DNA from: an uncultured Bacteroidales bacterium
Lineage (GTDB): Bacteria; Bacteroidota; Bacteroidia; Bacteroidales; UBA932
Assembly (NCBI GenBank): GCA_947302175.1
Contig: CAMYVB010000004.1
Location: 1 to 64,000, forward strand
Reading direction: 5' to 3'
DNA: 64,000 bases
The position numbers and the translations under genes are program-made. The notes beneath the pieces were generated by a model. That model was not told where the DNA came from. It made no database searches and saw only the letters and a list, made by a program, of their open reading frames with translations. This document shows positions 30,144-37,946 of this stretch, piece after piece (position 1 is the stretch's first letter; the number at the start of each line of letters is the position of its first letter).

Positions 30144-31628
30144 ATGAAACCCGCAAGTATTTTCCTGATTAGTCTGGCATCCGTCCTCGCCATTTCCTGC
30201 TACATGGATGGTATGTGGTATTCCGGTCTTGATTATTACTCCGAGGCCAAGATATATAATGGCTTCCCCGTAAACGAGCAGCCCGGCGATCGTTTCGATA
30301 AGATTGCAGAAAATCCTTTCGTGAAAGTCGCCGTGGAGCCGAAATCCACATTCTCAATCGATGCCGACGGCGCATCCTACGCCTATATGCGCAAGATGCT
30401 CAGCGAATACCGCACTCTTCCTTCCGCCAATTCCGTGCGCATCGAAGAATACCTCAATTACTTCACTTTCGATTATCCCGAGCCCGCAGCCGGCAAGTCC
30501 ATCTCCCTGAATGCAGAGACCGGCCCCTGCCCCTGGGAGCCCTCCCACAAGCTCCTGAGGCTTGGCCTCAAAGGCCGCAGCATCCCCGAGGAAGACTGGC
30601 CCACAGCTAATTACGTGTTTTTGATCGACGTCTCCGGGTCAATGTATTCCGAGGACAAACTCCCCCTGCTGAAAAAGGGCATAGTCAGTATGCTCGACTA
30701 CCTCAGGGACGATGACCAGATTGCCATCGTGACCTACTCCGGCCACACCGAGACCCTCTTGAAGCCCACCAAGGTCAAAAATGCCGGCAACATCAAGGCT
30801 GCCGTGCGCAAACTGGATGCTAACGGCAGCACAAACGGCGGCCAGGCCATGAAAGACGCCTACACCCTCGCCGAGAAATACTTCATCGAGGGCGGCAACA
30901 ATCGCGTCATCATGGGTACCGACGGCGACTTCAACGTTGGCGTAACGAGCACCGACGCCCTCCTGGAAATGGTCCAGAACTACGCCTCAAAAGGCATATA
31001 CCTCACTATCTGCGGCTTCGGCAGCGGCAATCTCAACGACTCCATGATGGAGACCGTTTCCAACAAGGGCAACGGCACCTACGAGTACATAGACTGCGAG
31101 GCCGAAATGATAAGGATCTTCGTCAAGGAGCGCAGCAAATTCGTCGCCGTGGCCAACGACACCAAGGTCCAGGTCAGTTTCAATCCCGAAACCGTCGACA
31201 GCTACCGCCTCATAGGCTATGAGAACCGCGTCATGGAAAACGACGACTTCGAAAACGACAGGAAGGACGCCGGCGAGATTGGCTCGGGCCAGACCATCAC
31301 CGCCCTTTACGAACTCATCCCCACCTCCGCCTATGGCAAAGACGCCCCCGTCTGCAGTTTCGACGCCAGGTACAAGGAATCCCTCGGCGGAAAAAGCACG
31401 CCTGAGTCGATAAGCGTTAAAGCCGGCGAAGAAACCCTTTCTGCAAACCTTTCTCTCGCGGCAGGCGTCGCTTCCTTCGGCCTGGTCCTTCGCGATTCCG
31501 AGTATAAGGGAAGCGCCAGCTGCAAGATGGCCCGCGATCTCGTTTCCGATGGTAAAGGTGAAGATAAGGACGGCTATTGCAAAGAATTTATGGACCTCAT
31601 CAGCAAGGCTTCCGAGTTGAAACCCTAA
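30144..31628 (+). CDS. von Willebrand factor A domain lipoprotein (YfbK-like)
   Basis: This 494-residue protein has a lipoprotein signal (Cys19), then the N-terminal region typical of YfbK-like proteins (ENPFVKVAVEPKSTFSIDADGASY). The vWA domain begins near residue 155; the MIDAS motif DVSGSM lies near residue 162 and the second metal motif is TDGDFN. A C-terminal DUF3520-like region starts near residue 350. The family is common in Bacteroidetes but its role is not settled; metal-dependent protein binding at the envelope is likely. It leads directly into a NigD-like gene and an ECF sigma gene, 2 bases apart. Confidence 0.92.
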   Translation: MKPASIFLISLASVLAISCYMDGMWYSGLDYYSEAKIYNGFPVNEQPGDRFDKIAENPFVKVAVEPKSTFSIDADGASYAYMRKMLSEYRTLPSANSVRIEEYLNYFTFDYPEPAAGKSISLNAETGPCPWEPSHKLLRLGLKGRSIPEEDWPTANYVFLIDVSGSMYSEDKLPLLKKGIVSMLDYLRDDDQIAIVTYSGHTETLLKPTKVKNAGNIKAAVRKLDANGSTNGGQAMKDAYTLAEKYFIEGGNNRVIMGTDGDFNVGVTSTDALLEMVQNYASKGIYLTICGFGSGNLNDSMMETVSNKGNGTYEYIDCEAEMIRIFVKERSKFVAVANDTKVQVSFNPETVDSYRLIGYENRVMENDDFENDRKDAGEIGSGQTITALYELIPTSAYGKDAPVCSFDARYKESLGGKSTPESISVKAGEETLSANLSLAAGVASFGLVLRDSEYKGSASCKMARDLVSDGKGEDKDGYCKEFMDLISKASELKP

Positions 31629-31630
31629 TT

Positions 31631-32326
31631 ATGACAAAGACATTTATGAAAAAGGCGACGCTTTTGCTCAGCATCCTGCTTTCGGGAATGCTTGCGCTTT
31701 CGTGCTCCATGGCCTCTTACGAAGACCTCTTCCCGGGCGAAGCGGAAGCCTTCTGTGTCGAAAAGAGCAAAAGCGCTACCGCCACATACAAGATAAACGC
31801 GGATGGCATCAAATATTTTAGGATCGACGCCTCTACCAACGCTGAAATAGTAAATACCGACGCCGTCGCAGACCTCACTGTCGGGAAAAGGGTGATTGTC
31901 TGGTACAACGAACTTAAAGACCCCGTCAGTTCCGACTTCTTCAAAGTCAAGATTTTAGTCGGCGCTGCGCTTCAGATCGAGGAGGGCGAAGTGGCAGCTG
32001 TACAATCAGCCCTTGAAGATTACGGCTCCCCGGTGGACATCATACAGGACCCCGTCAGTTCAATCGAGGACGGATTTCTCACTCTCCGCTACCGCATTAT
32101 CCATTCGGGGAATATCAAGCACGGTTTCCGCCTCACTTACAGCCCTGAGAGCCCGACTTTAGTCCATTTCATACACCAATCCAACGGAGATATCGAAGGA
32201 GAGGTGACAGACGGGATAATTTGTTTCCCCCTGGACTTCCTGCCGGAAGGCTGCGAGTCGATTGAAGTCGAATACAAAGCCCTGAGCGGCGCCACCACAA
32301 GTATAGTTTATCGCACGGGCATTTAA
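31631..32326 (+). CDS. NigD-like lipoprotein
   Basis: This protein of 231 residues (226 if ATG 31646 is used) has a lipoprotein signal ending LALSC. The N-terminal half looks like a small beta domain (IVWYNELKD), and the C-terminal half has DPVSSIEDGFLTLRYRI and a HxxNGD-like stretch, the pattern seen in NigD-like proteins of Bacteroidetes. That family link is tentative. It follows the vWA gene by 2 bases, and its stop lies immediately before the apparent start of the ECF sigma gene, so it probably belongs to that signalling unit. Confidence 0.7.
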   Translation: MTKTFMKKATLLLSILLSGMLALSCSMASYEDLFPGEAEAFCVEKSKSATATYKINADGIKYFRIDASTNAEIVNTDAVADLTVGKRVIVWYNELKDPVSSDFFKVKILVGAALQIEEGEVAAVQSALEDYGSPVDIIQDPVSSIEDGFLTLRYRIIHSGNIKHGFRLTYSPESPTLVHFIHQSNGDIEGEVTDGIICFPLDFLPEGCESIEVEYKALSGATTSIVYRTGI

Positions 32327-32327
32327 C

Positions 32328-32903
32328 ATAGCGGAGGAAGAGCTCGCCCGGCGCATCTCAAAACGCGACAAGGAAGCGATGAAGATACTCTACGAGCTAA
32401 GCGTGGGGTATCTTACTTCCGTTTGCAAGAGGTACATACGGGATGACGACGACGTGAAGGACCTGCTCCAGGAATCCTACCTGAAGATTTTCGACAAGAT
32501 AGGGCGCTTCAAGTACATGGGCGAAGGGTCACTTATCGCCTGGATGAAAAAGATAGTGATAAACGACGCCCTTAAAACTCTCAGTCCCAAAAAGAGAGCA
32601 TTCTCTCTTGAGGCCCTCGGGAAGCGGGATGATTGCGACGATATTCCCGATGAAGTTTCCGACCCGCCTTTGGAGTCCGTTCCCATCGAGGAGCTTCTGA
32701 GGATGATACGTTCCCTTCCCGACGGCTACAGGACGGTTTTCAATCTCTTCGTTTTCGAAGAAAAGAGCCACAAGGAGATTGCTTCCTTCCTGGGAATCAA
32801 GGAGAACAGCTCCGCAAGCCAGCTGTTCCACGCCAAAGCGATGCTTGCAAAACTCGTTCAAGACTATTACAAAACACGAAGCGATGGATACAAAATGGGA
32901 TAA
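32328..32903 (+). CDS. ECF-type RNA polymerase sigma factor
   Basis: This sigma-70 family protein has region 2 (CKRYIRDDDDVKDLLQESYLKIF with the -10 contacts) and region 4 (LPDGYRTVFNLFVFEEKSHKEIASFLGI). The first ATG in frame is 32379, which would cut off the first helix. The frame is open upstream and reads AEEELARRISKRDKEAM, the normal start of Bacteroidetes ECF factors, back to an ATA codon at 32328, one base after the preceding stop. I therefore place the start at 32328 (ATA); ATG 32379 is the conservative alternative. It overlaps the anti-sigma-like gene by 20 bases. Confidence 0.88.
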   Translation: MAEEELARRISKRDKEAMKILYELSVGYLTSVCKRYIRDDDDVKDLLQESYLKIFDKIGRFKYMGEGSLIAWMKKIVINDALKTLSPKKRAFSLEALGKRDDCDDIPDEVSDPPLESVPIEELLRMIRSLPDGYRTVFNLFVFEEKSHKEIASFLGIKENSSASQLFHAKAMLAKLVQDYYKTRSDGYKMG

Positions 32904-34143
32904 AAAGCTAAGAGACCGTTTCTTAGTGTACGATTCTCCCAAGCCAGAGGGGCTTTGGGAGGATATAGAGAAGGGCTTGGAGAAGCCTGGTCGCAAGGGT
33001 GCGGCCATATGGTATCCTCTTGTCGCCGCAGCAGCTTCCATTGCAGCGCTGCTGTTTGTCGCCATTCCGCGTTCCGGCGTGTCAGATAAAGTTTTTGTTG
33101 CTGAGAATGAAGTAGTTATTACAAACGTTACGGAGGATTCGATTGATCTTAGTTCAACTATCTCACAAGAAATTGTCGGTCAGTCAAACGAGCAGGTGAA
33201 CTCTCAGGCCGGCAGTTTGCATCGCTCCCAAAGAACGGTCGCTCAACAAAGCAAACAGAGTGATTCGCAGTCTGGCAGTTTGCATCACTCCCAAAAAACG
33301 GTCGCTCAGCAAATCGGCCAGACTGCTACGACCGACTCTGAAGTGAATAACAGCGAAGTTGCGCGCGATGAGATTGAAAATGATAAAACTGTAAAAAAGG
33401 CCTTTGAGCAGCCATTCGATAATGCTTTCCAGCCCGAAAGTCGAGCAAAGGAGGCGCAGAGAGGAAAGTTCTCTGTCAGTGTTTATGGCCATAGCCCGTT
33501 CGGGAGGACTACAACGACTCAGGGTTACGGCTTCGTTCAGTCCCAGAAACTCTCCGATGCGCCGACAAGGGTCGCGTCCGGCGACTTTTCAAGCCTCTCG
33601 CAGATGTATGCCGCAAACACGGAGTCGAGCATGGACGTCACCCATTTCCTCGCTTTCAGGGCGGGTCTTTCCGCTTCGTACTCATGGAATGACCACTGGG
33701 TCGTATCCTCCGGCCTACAGCTTTCGCTCTTAGTTTCAGACTTTGTAGAAAGTTCAGGTAAGGTATACGTCACCACCGACAATTTTTACCTCATGGCAGG
33801 TATTCCGCTCCAGATACAGTACGGATGGAGACCCGCTTCGTGGATACGCGTTTACGCCCTGGGCGGCATAGCCGCCGAAACCTGCATCGACGCCCGCACT
33901 TCCTCTTCGACAATCTTTTCCAGAAAAACGGTTTCCAGCTCTGACGCCAAAACCTCACTTCCGGGAATTTGGTGGACCGCCTCCGCCGGCGCAGGAGCCC
34001 AAATAGCCCTTTCAGAGCATTGGGGCCTCTATTTCGAGCCTTCTGTCGAATACCACCTTCCCAATGGAAGCGAGGTGGATTTCCTCTACACTTCCCGGTC
34101 CTTCTCCCCCGCCCTTTCAGTTGGCCTGCGCTACTCACTCTGA
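32884..34143 (+). CDS. Anti-sigma-like protein with C-terminal outer-membrane beta-barrel domain
   Basis: This 419-residue protein starts at ATG 32884, inside the end of the sigma gene. The N-terminal 35 residues (KLRDRFLVYDSPKPEGLWEDIE) resemble the cytoplasmic part of Bacteroidetes proteins paired with ECF factors. A membrane helix follows at about residues 42-62. A glutamine/serine-rich linker with a 21-residue tandem repeat spans about residues 100-145. The C-terminal ~200 residues have alternating hydrophobic strands typical of a PorT/OmpA-type beta-barrel, ending in LRYSL. It probably links an envelope signal to the sigma factor. Confidence 0.8.
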   Translation: MDTKWDKKLRDRFLVYDSPKPEGLWEDIEKGLEKPGRKGAAIWYPLVAAAASIAALLFVAIPRSGVSDKVFVAENEVVITNVTEDSIDLSSTISQEIVGQSNEQVNSQAGSLHRSQRTVAQQSKQSDSQSGSLHHSQKTVAQQIGQTATTDSEVNNSEVARDEIENDKTVKKAFEQPFDNAFQPESRAKEAQRGKFSVSVYGHSPFGRTTTTQGYGFVQSQKLSDAPTRVASGDFSSLSQMYAANTESSMDVTHFLAFRAGLSASYSWNDHWVVSSGLQLSLLVSDFVESSGKVYVTTDNFYLMAGIPLQIQYGWRPASWIRVYALGGIAAETCIDARTSSSTIFSRKTVSSSDAKTSLPGIWWTASAGAGAQIALSEHWGLYFEPSVEYHLPNGSEVDFLYTSRSFSPALSVGLRYSL

Positions 34144-34167
34144 CTCAGGGGCCGTCCAGGGGTGGAT

Positions 34168-34176
34168 TGTGGATAA
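34168..34176 (-). promoter_or_regulatory. Perfect DnaA box upstream of the dcw promoter
   Basis: The plus strand reads TGTGGATAA, which is TTATCCACA on the minus strand, the consensus DnaA box. It sits just upstream of the phased repeats at the dcw promoter. A single 9-mer can occur by chance, so the functional call is weak. Confidence 0.35.
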
Positions 34177-34179
34177 ATT

Positions 34180-34233
34180 GTGTAAAAAAATGTAAGCGGG
34201 TGTAAGAAAGTGGAAAAAGTTTTACTACCTTTG
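34180..34233 (+). promoter_or_regulatory. dcw promoter with four 10-bp-phased MraZ-box-like repeats
   Basis: Related sextets start at 34180 (GTGTAA), 34190 (ATGTAA), 34200 (GTGTAA) and 34210 (GTGGAA), at exact 10-base steps. They are followed by the -7 element TACCTTTG at 34226-34233. MraZ boxes in Escherichia coli are also short G-rich sextets at 10-base steps. The repeats cover the -33 region, so bound MraZ would block the promoter. The ATG of mraZ is 34 bases after the -7 element. Confidence 0.7.
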
Positions 34234-34267
34234 TGCCCATCGCGTGCAACAAAGAAAGTAAAACAAT

Positions 34268-34720
34268 ATGACCGCCTTCTACGGGAAATACACCAGCCGT
34301 CTGGACGACAAAGGAAGACTTGTTCTCCCTTCGCCGCTCAAGGGCGCGCTGCCCGAGGGGTCGGACATGAGATTCGTGGTCCGCAAGGACATCTTCGAGT
34401 CTTGCCTGGAAATGTACACCTGGGCGGAATGGGAGCGCCAGACCGCCGACCTTAAAGCCAGGCTCAACTTTTTCAACGTGGAGCACGCGACGTTTTGGAG
34501 AGCGTATATGCGCGACTGCACTATCGTGGAACCCGACCCCAAATTCGGCCGCATCAGCATCTCCAAGGACCTTCTCGACCTTATCGGCGTACAAAAGGAA
34601 GTGGAGTTTGTCGGCAGCGGTTTCAAAATCGAAGTCTGGGCCAAGGAAAACTACGAGGCCACCAGAATCAGCAATGAAGATTTCGTCACCTTAGCCGGAA
34701 AACTGCCTGAATCCAGGTAG
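34268..34720 (+). CDS. mraZ: Transcriptional regulator MraZ
   Basis: This 150-residue protein has the two AbrB-like DNA-binding repeats of MraZ: LDDKGRLVLPSPLK near residue 12 and DPKFGRISISKDLLDLIG near residue 90. It is the first gene of the division and cell-wall cluster and in other bacteria it represses its own promoter through phased repeats. Such repeats are seen directly upstream here. An alternative longer start is excluded because the predicted transcript start is only about 28 bases upstream of this ATG. Confidence 0.97.
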   Translation: MTAFYGKYTSRLDDKGRLVLPSPLKGALPEGSDMRFVVRKDIFESCLEMYTWAEWERQTADLKARLNFFNVEHATFWRAYMRDCTIVEPDPKFGRISISKDLLDLIGVQKEVEFVGSGFKIEVWAKENYEATRISNEDFVTLAGKLPESR

Positions 34721-34732
34721 GAGGGCTCAAGG

Positions 34733-35662
34733 ATGTCGGAATATCACAACCCCGTTCTTCTCGAAGAAAGCGTCAGCGCTTTGATAACCAATCCTGAAGG
34801 CATTTATATCGATGCCACGTTCGGGGGAGGCGGTCATTCGCGCCGCATACTCGAGTCCCTGGGGCCGAAAGGCCGTCTGATCGCCTTCGACCGCGACTCC
34901 GACGCCGCGGCCAACATTCCCGACGACCCCCGCATCACCTTTATCAGAAATAATTTCAGATTCGTCCACAACTATGTGCTCCTGGACGCCTGGAAACAGG
35001 CGGCGCGCGATTTCCGGGAGCACAGCGTGGACGGTATACTCGCCGACCTGGGAGTATCCTCCCACCAGTTCGACACCGCCGAACGCGGTTTCTCCTTCCG
35101 TTTCGACTCCCCCCTCGATATGAGGATGAACGTCGGAGCCAGAAAGACCGCCGCCGACATAGTCAACAGCTACGCTGAAGAGGATCTCAAGCGCATTTTC
35201 GCCCTCTACGGCGAAATCCCCGAGGCCGGGAAGATGGCCAGGCTCATCATCAAAGCAAGGCAGGACTCCCCCATCGTGACTACGGGAGACTTCAACGCTG
35301 CGATAAAGAGCGTTACTCCTTCATTCGCCGATCATAAATTCCTCGCCAAGGTCTATCAGGCCCTGAGGATAGAGGTCAACGACGAAATGCGCTCCCTCGA
35401 GAAATTCCTCGAAGGAGCTGCGGCGAGCCTTCGCAAGGGCGGGCGCCTCGTCGTCATCACCTACCACTCCCTCGAAGACCGCATGGTCAAGAACTTCATT
35501 CGCAGCGGCAACGCCGAAGGCAACGTCACGAAGGACATCTACGGCAACAGTTCCGCCCCGCTGAAAGCCGCAGGGCAGAAAATGACCGTCCCTTCCGAGG
35601 AGGAAATCAAGGAAAACACCCGCGCTCGCAGCGCAAAACTTAGAATAGCGGAAAAAGTATGA
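34733..35662 (+). CDS. rsmH: 16S rRNA (cytosine-1402-N4)-methyltransferase
   Basis: This 309-residue enzyme methylates N4 of C1402 in 16S rRNA in the decoding centre. HNPVLLEE marks the start of the fold, DATFGGGGHS near residues 28-37 binds S-adenosylmethionine, and ADLGVSSHQFD near residue 104 is the conserved acceptor-side motif. The C-terminal NTRARSAKLRIAEKV ending is typical. It starts 12 bases after mraZ and overlaps the next gene by 4 bases. Confidence 0.98.
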   Translation: MSEYHNPVLLEESVSALITNPEGIYIDATFGGGGHSRRILESLGPKGRLIAFDRDSDAAANIPDDPRITFIRNNFRFVHNYVLLDAWKQAARDFREHSVDGILADLGVSSHQFDTAERGFSFRFDSPLDMRMNVGARKTAADIVNSYAEEDLKRIFALYGEIPEAGKMARLIIKARQDSPIVTTGDFNAAIKSVTPSFADHKFLAKVYQALRIEVNDEMRSLEKFLEGAAASLRKGGRLVVITYHSLEDRMVKNFIRSGNAEGNVTKDIYGNSSAPLKAAGQKMTVPSEEEIKENTRARSAKLRIAEKV

Positions 35663-36021
35663 GCAGCGACAACGAAAACCGCAAGTGGAACATAGCCGAC
35701 ATCGGACGCGCTCTCATCAACAGCGTAGTCGCGATATTCAAAGGGCAGTTCATCCTCAGGCTGGGGGTGGACAAGTACTTCCCGCAGGTTGTCTGGACCT
35801 TCATCCTTTTTGCCCTAATCATCCTGTTCGGCCTCGGCGTTGACGTGACCCTCGGCAAAGTCGAAAAGAACAACAAGGAGATCCATGAGCTCGAGATACT
35901 CTACACTCAGAAGCGTTACGAGCTAATCACCCTGACCCGCCGCAGCACCGTCGAGGAAAACCTCTCCAAGAGCGGCTCGAAAGTGAGCGAACCCCTCTCC
36001 AAACCCGAAACCGTCAAATAA
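35659..36021 (+). CDS. FtsL-like divisome protein
   Basis: This 120-residue protein has a basic N-terminal cytoplasmic tail, one membrane helix at about residues 46-64 and a short periplasmic coiled-coil segment (KVEKNNKEIHELEILYTQKRYEL). That layout and the position between rsmH and ftsI match FtsL of the divisome, although sequence identity in the family is low. The long N-terminal part is usual in Bacteroidetes. It overlaps rsmH by 4 bases and lies 8 bases before ftsI. Confidence 0.82.
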   Translation: MSSDNENRKWNIADIGRALINSVVAIFKGQFILRLGVDKYFPQVVWTFILFALIILFGLGVDVTLGKVEKNNKEIHELEILYTQKRYELITLTRRSTVEENLSKSGSKVSEPLSKPETVK

Positions 36022-36029
36022 GCAAATAC

Positions 36030-37946
36030 ATGGCAAAGGAAAAGGGAAACAGAAAACGCAGGCAGGACGGCGTGGGTCGCTGGCTCTACAGGATATACAT
36101 CATATTCCTGCTGCTGACCTTCGCGTTCGTGGGCCGTCTCATCTGGATACAGGTAGGATACAAGCCCGCGGACAAGATAGTAAAAGCCCTCGTCCCCGAA
36201 TCCAAGCCCCGTGAAATCGCTCCTCAGCGAGGCAACATACTTGCCGATGACGGCAGCATCCTCGCCATGTCCCTGCCCATTTACGACATAAGCATAGACT
36301 GCACCGTATGCAAGGAGAAATATGACAGCCTGAGGAAGAAGAATCCCCGCCGCGCAGATTCGCTCGAGCAGGACTGGAGGAGGAAGGCTGAACTTATGTG
36401 CAAGGGGCTCTGCTCTACGCTCAGTCTGGGAGACCCTGACAAGATGTACAGGAAGATACTCTCCGGAAGGGCAAACGGCAAGCAATACATGACTCTTGCC
36501 AAAAGAGTCGAGCGCAAAGACTACGTAAAGCTCAAGAAGCTTCCCCTGTTCGACACCAACCAGTTCGCAGGAGGCATCATCGTCGAGCCCAAATCCACCA
36601 GGAAATACCCCTACGGCAGCCTCGCCCTGAGGACCATAGGTTTTGCCAGGGATGAAGACTCTCCTGCCAAAAACAAATATGTGGGTATAGAAGGCGCCTT
36701 CAACCACAGGCTCCACGGCGAGCCCGGAGAAGAATACATGAGGATAGTGGACGGCAAGGGTCGTGTCCGCGACTCCGAGAAAAGCTATAGGGCGGCCGTG
36801 GACGGTTGCGACGTCTACACCACGCTCAATATCAGCTTCCAGGACATTGCCGACAAGGCCCTGAGGGAGAGAATCATAGATGAAGAGGATGTGGAAGGGG
36901 CCTGCCTGGCCATAATGGACGTGGAGACCGGAGCCATCAAAGCCATGGTCAATCTCTCCCGCGACAACGGCTCTCTCTACGAAATGAAGCAGAACCTCGT
37001 GATTGGCCGCACCTATGAGCCCGGATCAGTGTTCAAGACAGTCACGCTGACTTCCACCCTTTCCGACGGATTCGTCAAGAGCCTCGACGAGACCATGCCC
37101 ACCAACCACGGCAAGATACCCTCGGCACGAATCGACGACCATCATATCCGCGAATACGAGGACAGAAATAAATCCAGCAGGATTTCCGTAATGGACGGCT
37201 TCAAGATATCGTCCAATTACGTCCTGTCAAAAATGGCTATCGACAGCTACGGCACCGACCCGCAGAGATTCATAGACAATATCCATCTCTACAATCTCGG
37301 GCATGTCTTCAAATTCGACATCGAAGGCCTCGGACAGCCGTACATCCCCACCCTCGAAGGCAAGAAGCTTCCCCTTACCACCCTGGCCCGCATGAGCTAC
37401 GGCTACAGCGTCAAGGAGACGCCCCTGCACCTGCTGACTTTCTACAACGCCATCGCTGCCAAGGGAAAGATGATGGCTCCATACCTCATAGAGAAAGTAG
37501 AAAAGGACGGTGTGACAGTCGAAAAGCACGGACCTTCAATCCTCAACGGGTCTATATGCTCGAAAGCCGTGGCCGACTCTGTCGGCAGGGCCCTTCTCGC
37601 AGTAACCGGGGACGGAGGCACAGCCAAAGCGGCTCTCAAGGGCGCCAAATGCCATGTGGCGGGAAAAACCGGCACCTCCTTCGCAGTGATAGGAACACCG
37701 ACCAAACCATACGAGGACGAGAAGAAGCGGAAGGCCTACCAGGGCACTTTCGTGGGTTATTTTCCCGCAGAGAATCCCCGATACAGCATCATATGCTGCA
37801 TCTTCACCAAGCCCACGGACAAATCATACCAGGGCGGAGGCATTCCTGCCAAGACAGTTCGCGAAGTAGTCGACAAGATATATCTCATCGACCCCTCTAT
37901 ACCATACGTAGCAGACACTACAAACATTAGAACAGCAGCAAAATGA
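36030..37946 (+). CDS. ftsI: Penicillin-binding protein 3 / septal transpeptidase
   Basis: This 638-residue transpeptidase cross-links septal peptidoglycan. A membrane helix lies at about residues 22-44, then the dimerisation domain (PQRGNILADDGS). The active-site motifs are S333-V-F-K, SSN near residue 393 and KTG near residue 547. The sequence ends about 90 residues after KTG with no PASTA domain, although many Bacteroidetes homologues are longer. It overlaps murE by 4 bases. Product assignment is certain from the motifs and the cluster. Confidence 0.96.
   Translation: MAKEKGNRKRRQDGVGRWLYRIYIIFLLLTFAFVGRLIWIQVGYKPADKIVKALVPESKPREIAPQRGNILADDGSILAMSLPIYDISIDCTVCKEKYDSLRKKNPRRADSLEQDWRRKAELMCKGLCSTLSLGDPDKMYRKILSGRANGKQYMTLAKRVERKDYVKLKKLPLFDTNQFAGGIIVEPKSTRKYPYGSLALRTIGFARDEDSPAKNKYVGIEGAFNHRLHGEPGEEYMRIVDGKGRVRDSEKSYRAAVDGCDVYTTLNISFQDIADKALRERIIDEEDVEGACLAIMDVETGAIKAMVNLSRDNGSLYEMKQNLVIGRTYEPGSVFKTVTLTSTLSDGFVKSLDETMPTNHGKIPSARIDDHHIREYEDRNKSSRISVMDGFKISSNYVLSKMAIDSYGTDPQRFIDNIHLYNLGHVFKFDIEGLGQPYIPTLEGKKLPLTTLARMSYGYSVKETPLHLLTFYNAIAAKGKMMAPYLIEKVEKDGVTVEKHGPSILNGSICSKAVADSVGRALLAVTGDGGTAKAALKGAKCHVAGKTGTSFAVIGTPTKPYEDEKKRKAYQGTFVGYFPAENPRYSIICCIFTKPTDKSYQGGGIPAKTVREVVDKIYLIDPSIPYVADTTNIRTAAK

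Noticed and set aside
32361..32378. AAGGAAG just before ATG 32379 as a Shine-Dalgarno proof of that start
   Set aside because: Bacteroidetes initiation does not rely on Shine-Dalgarno pairing, the sequence is also coding (Lys-Glu), and the family N-terminus extends upstream.
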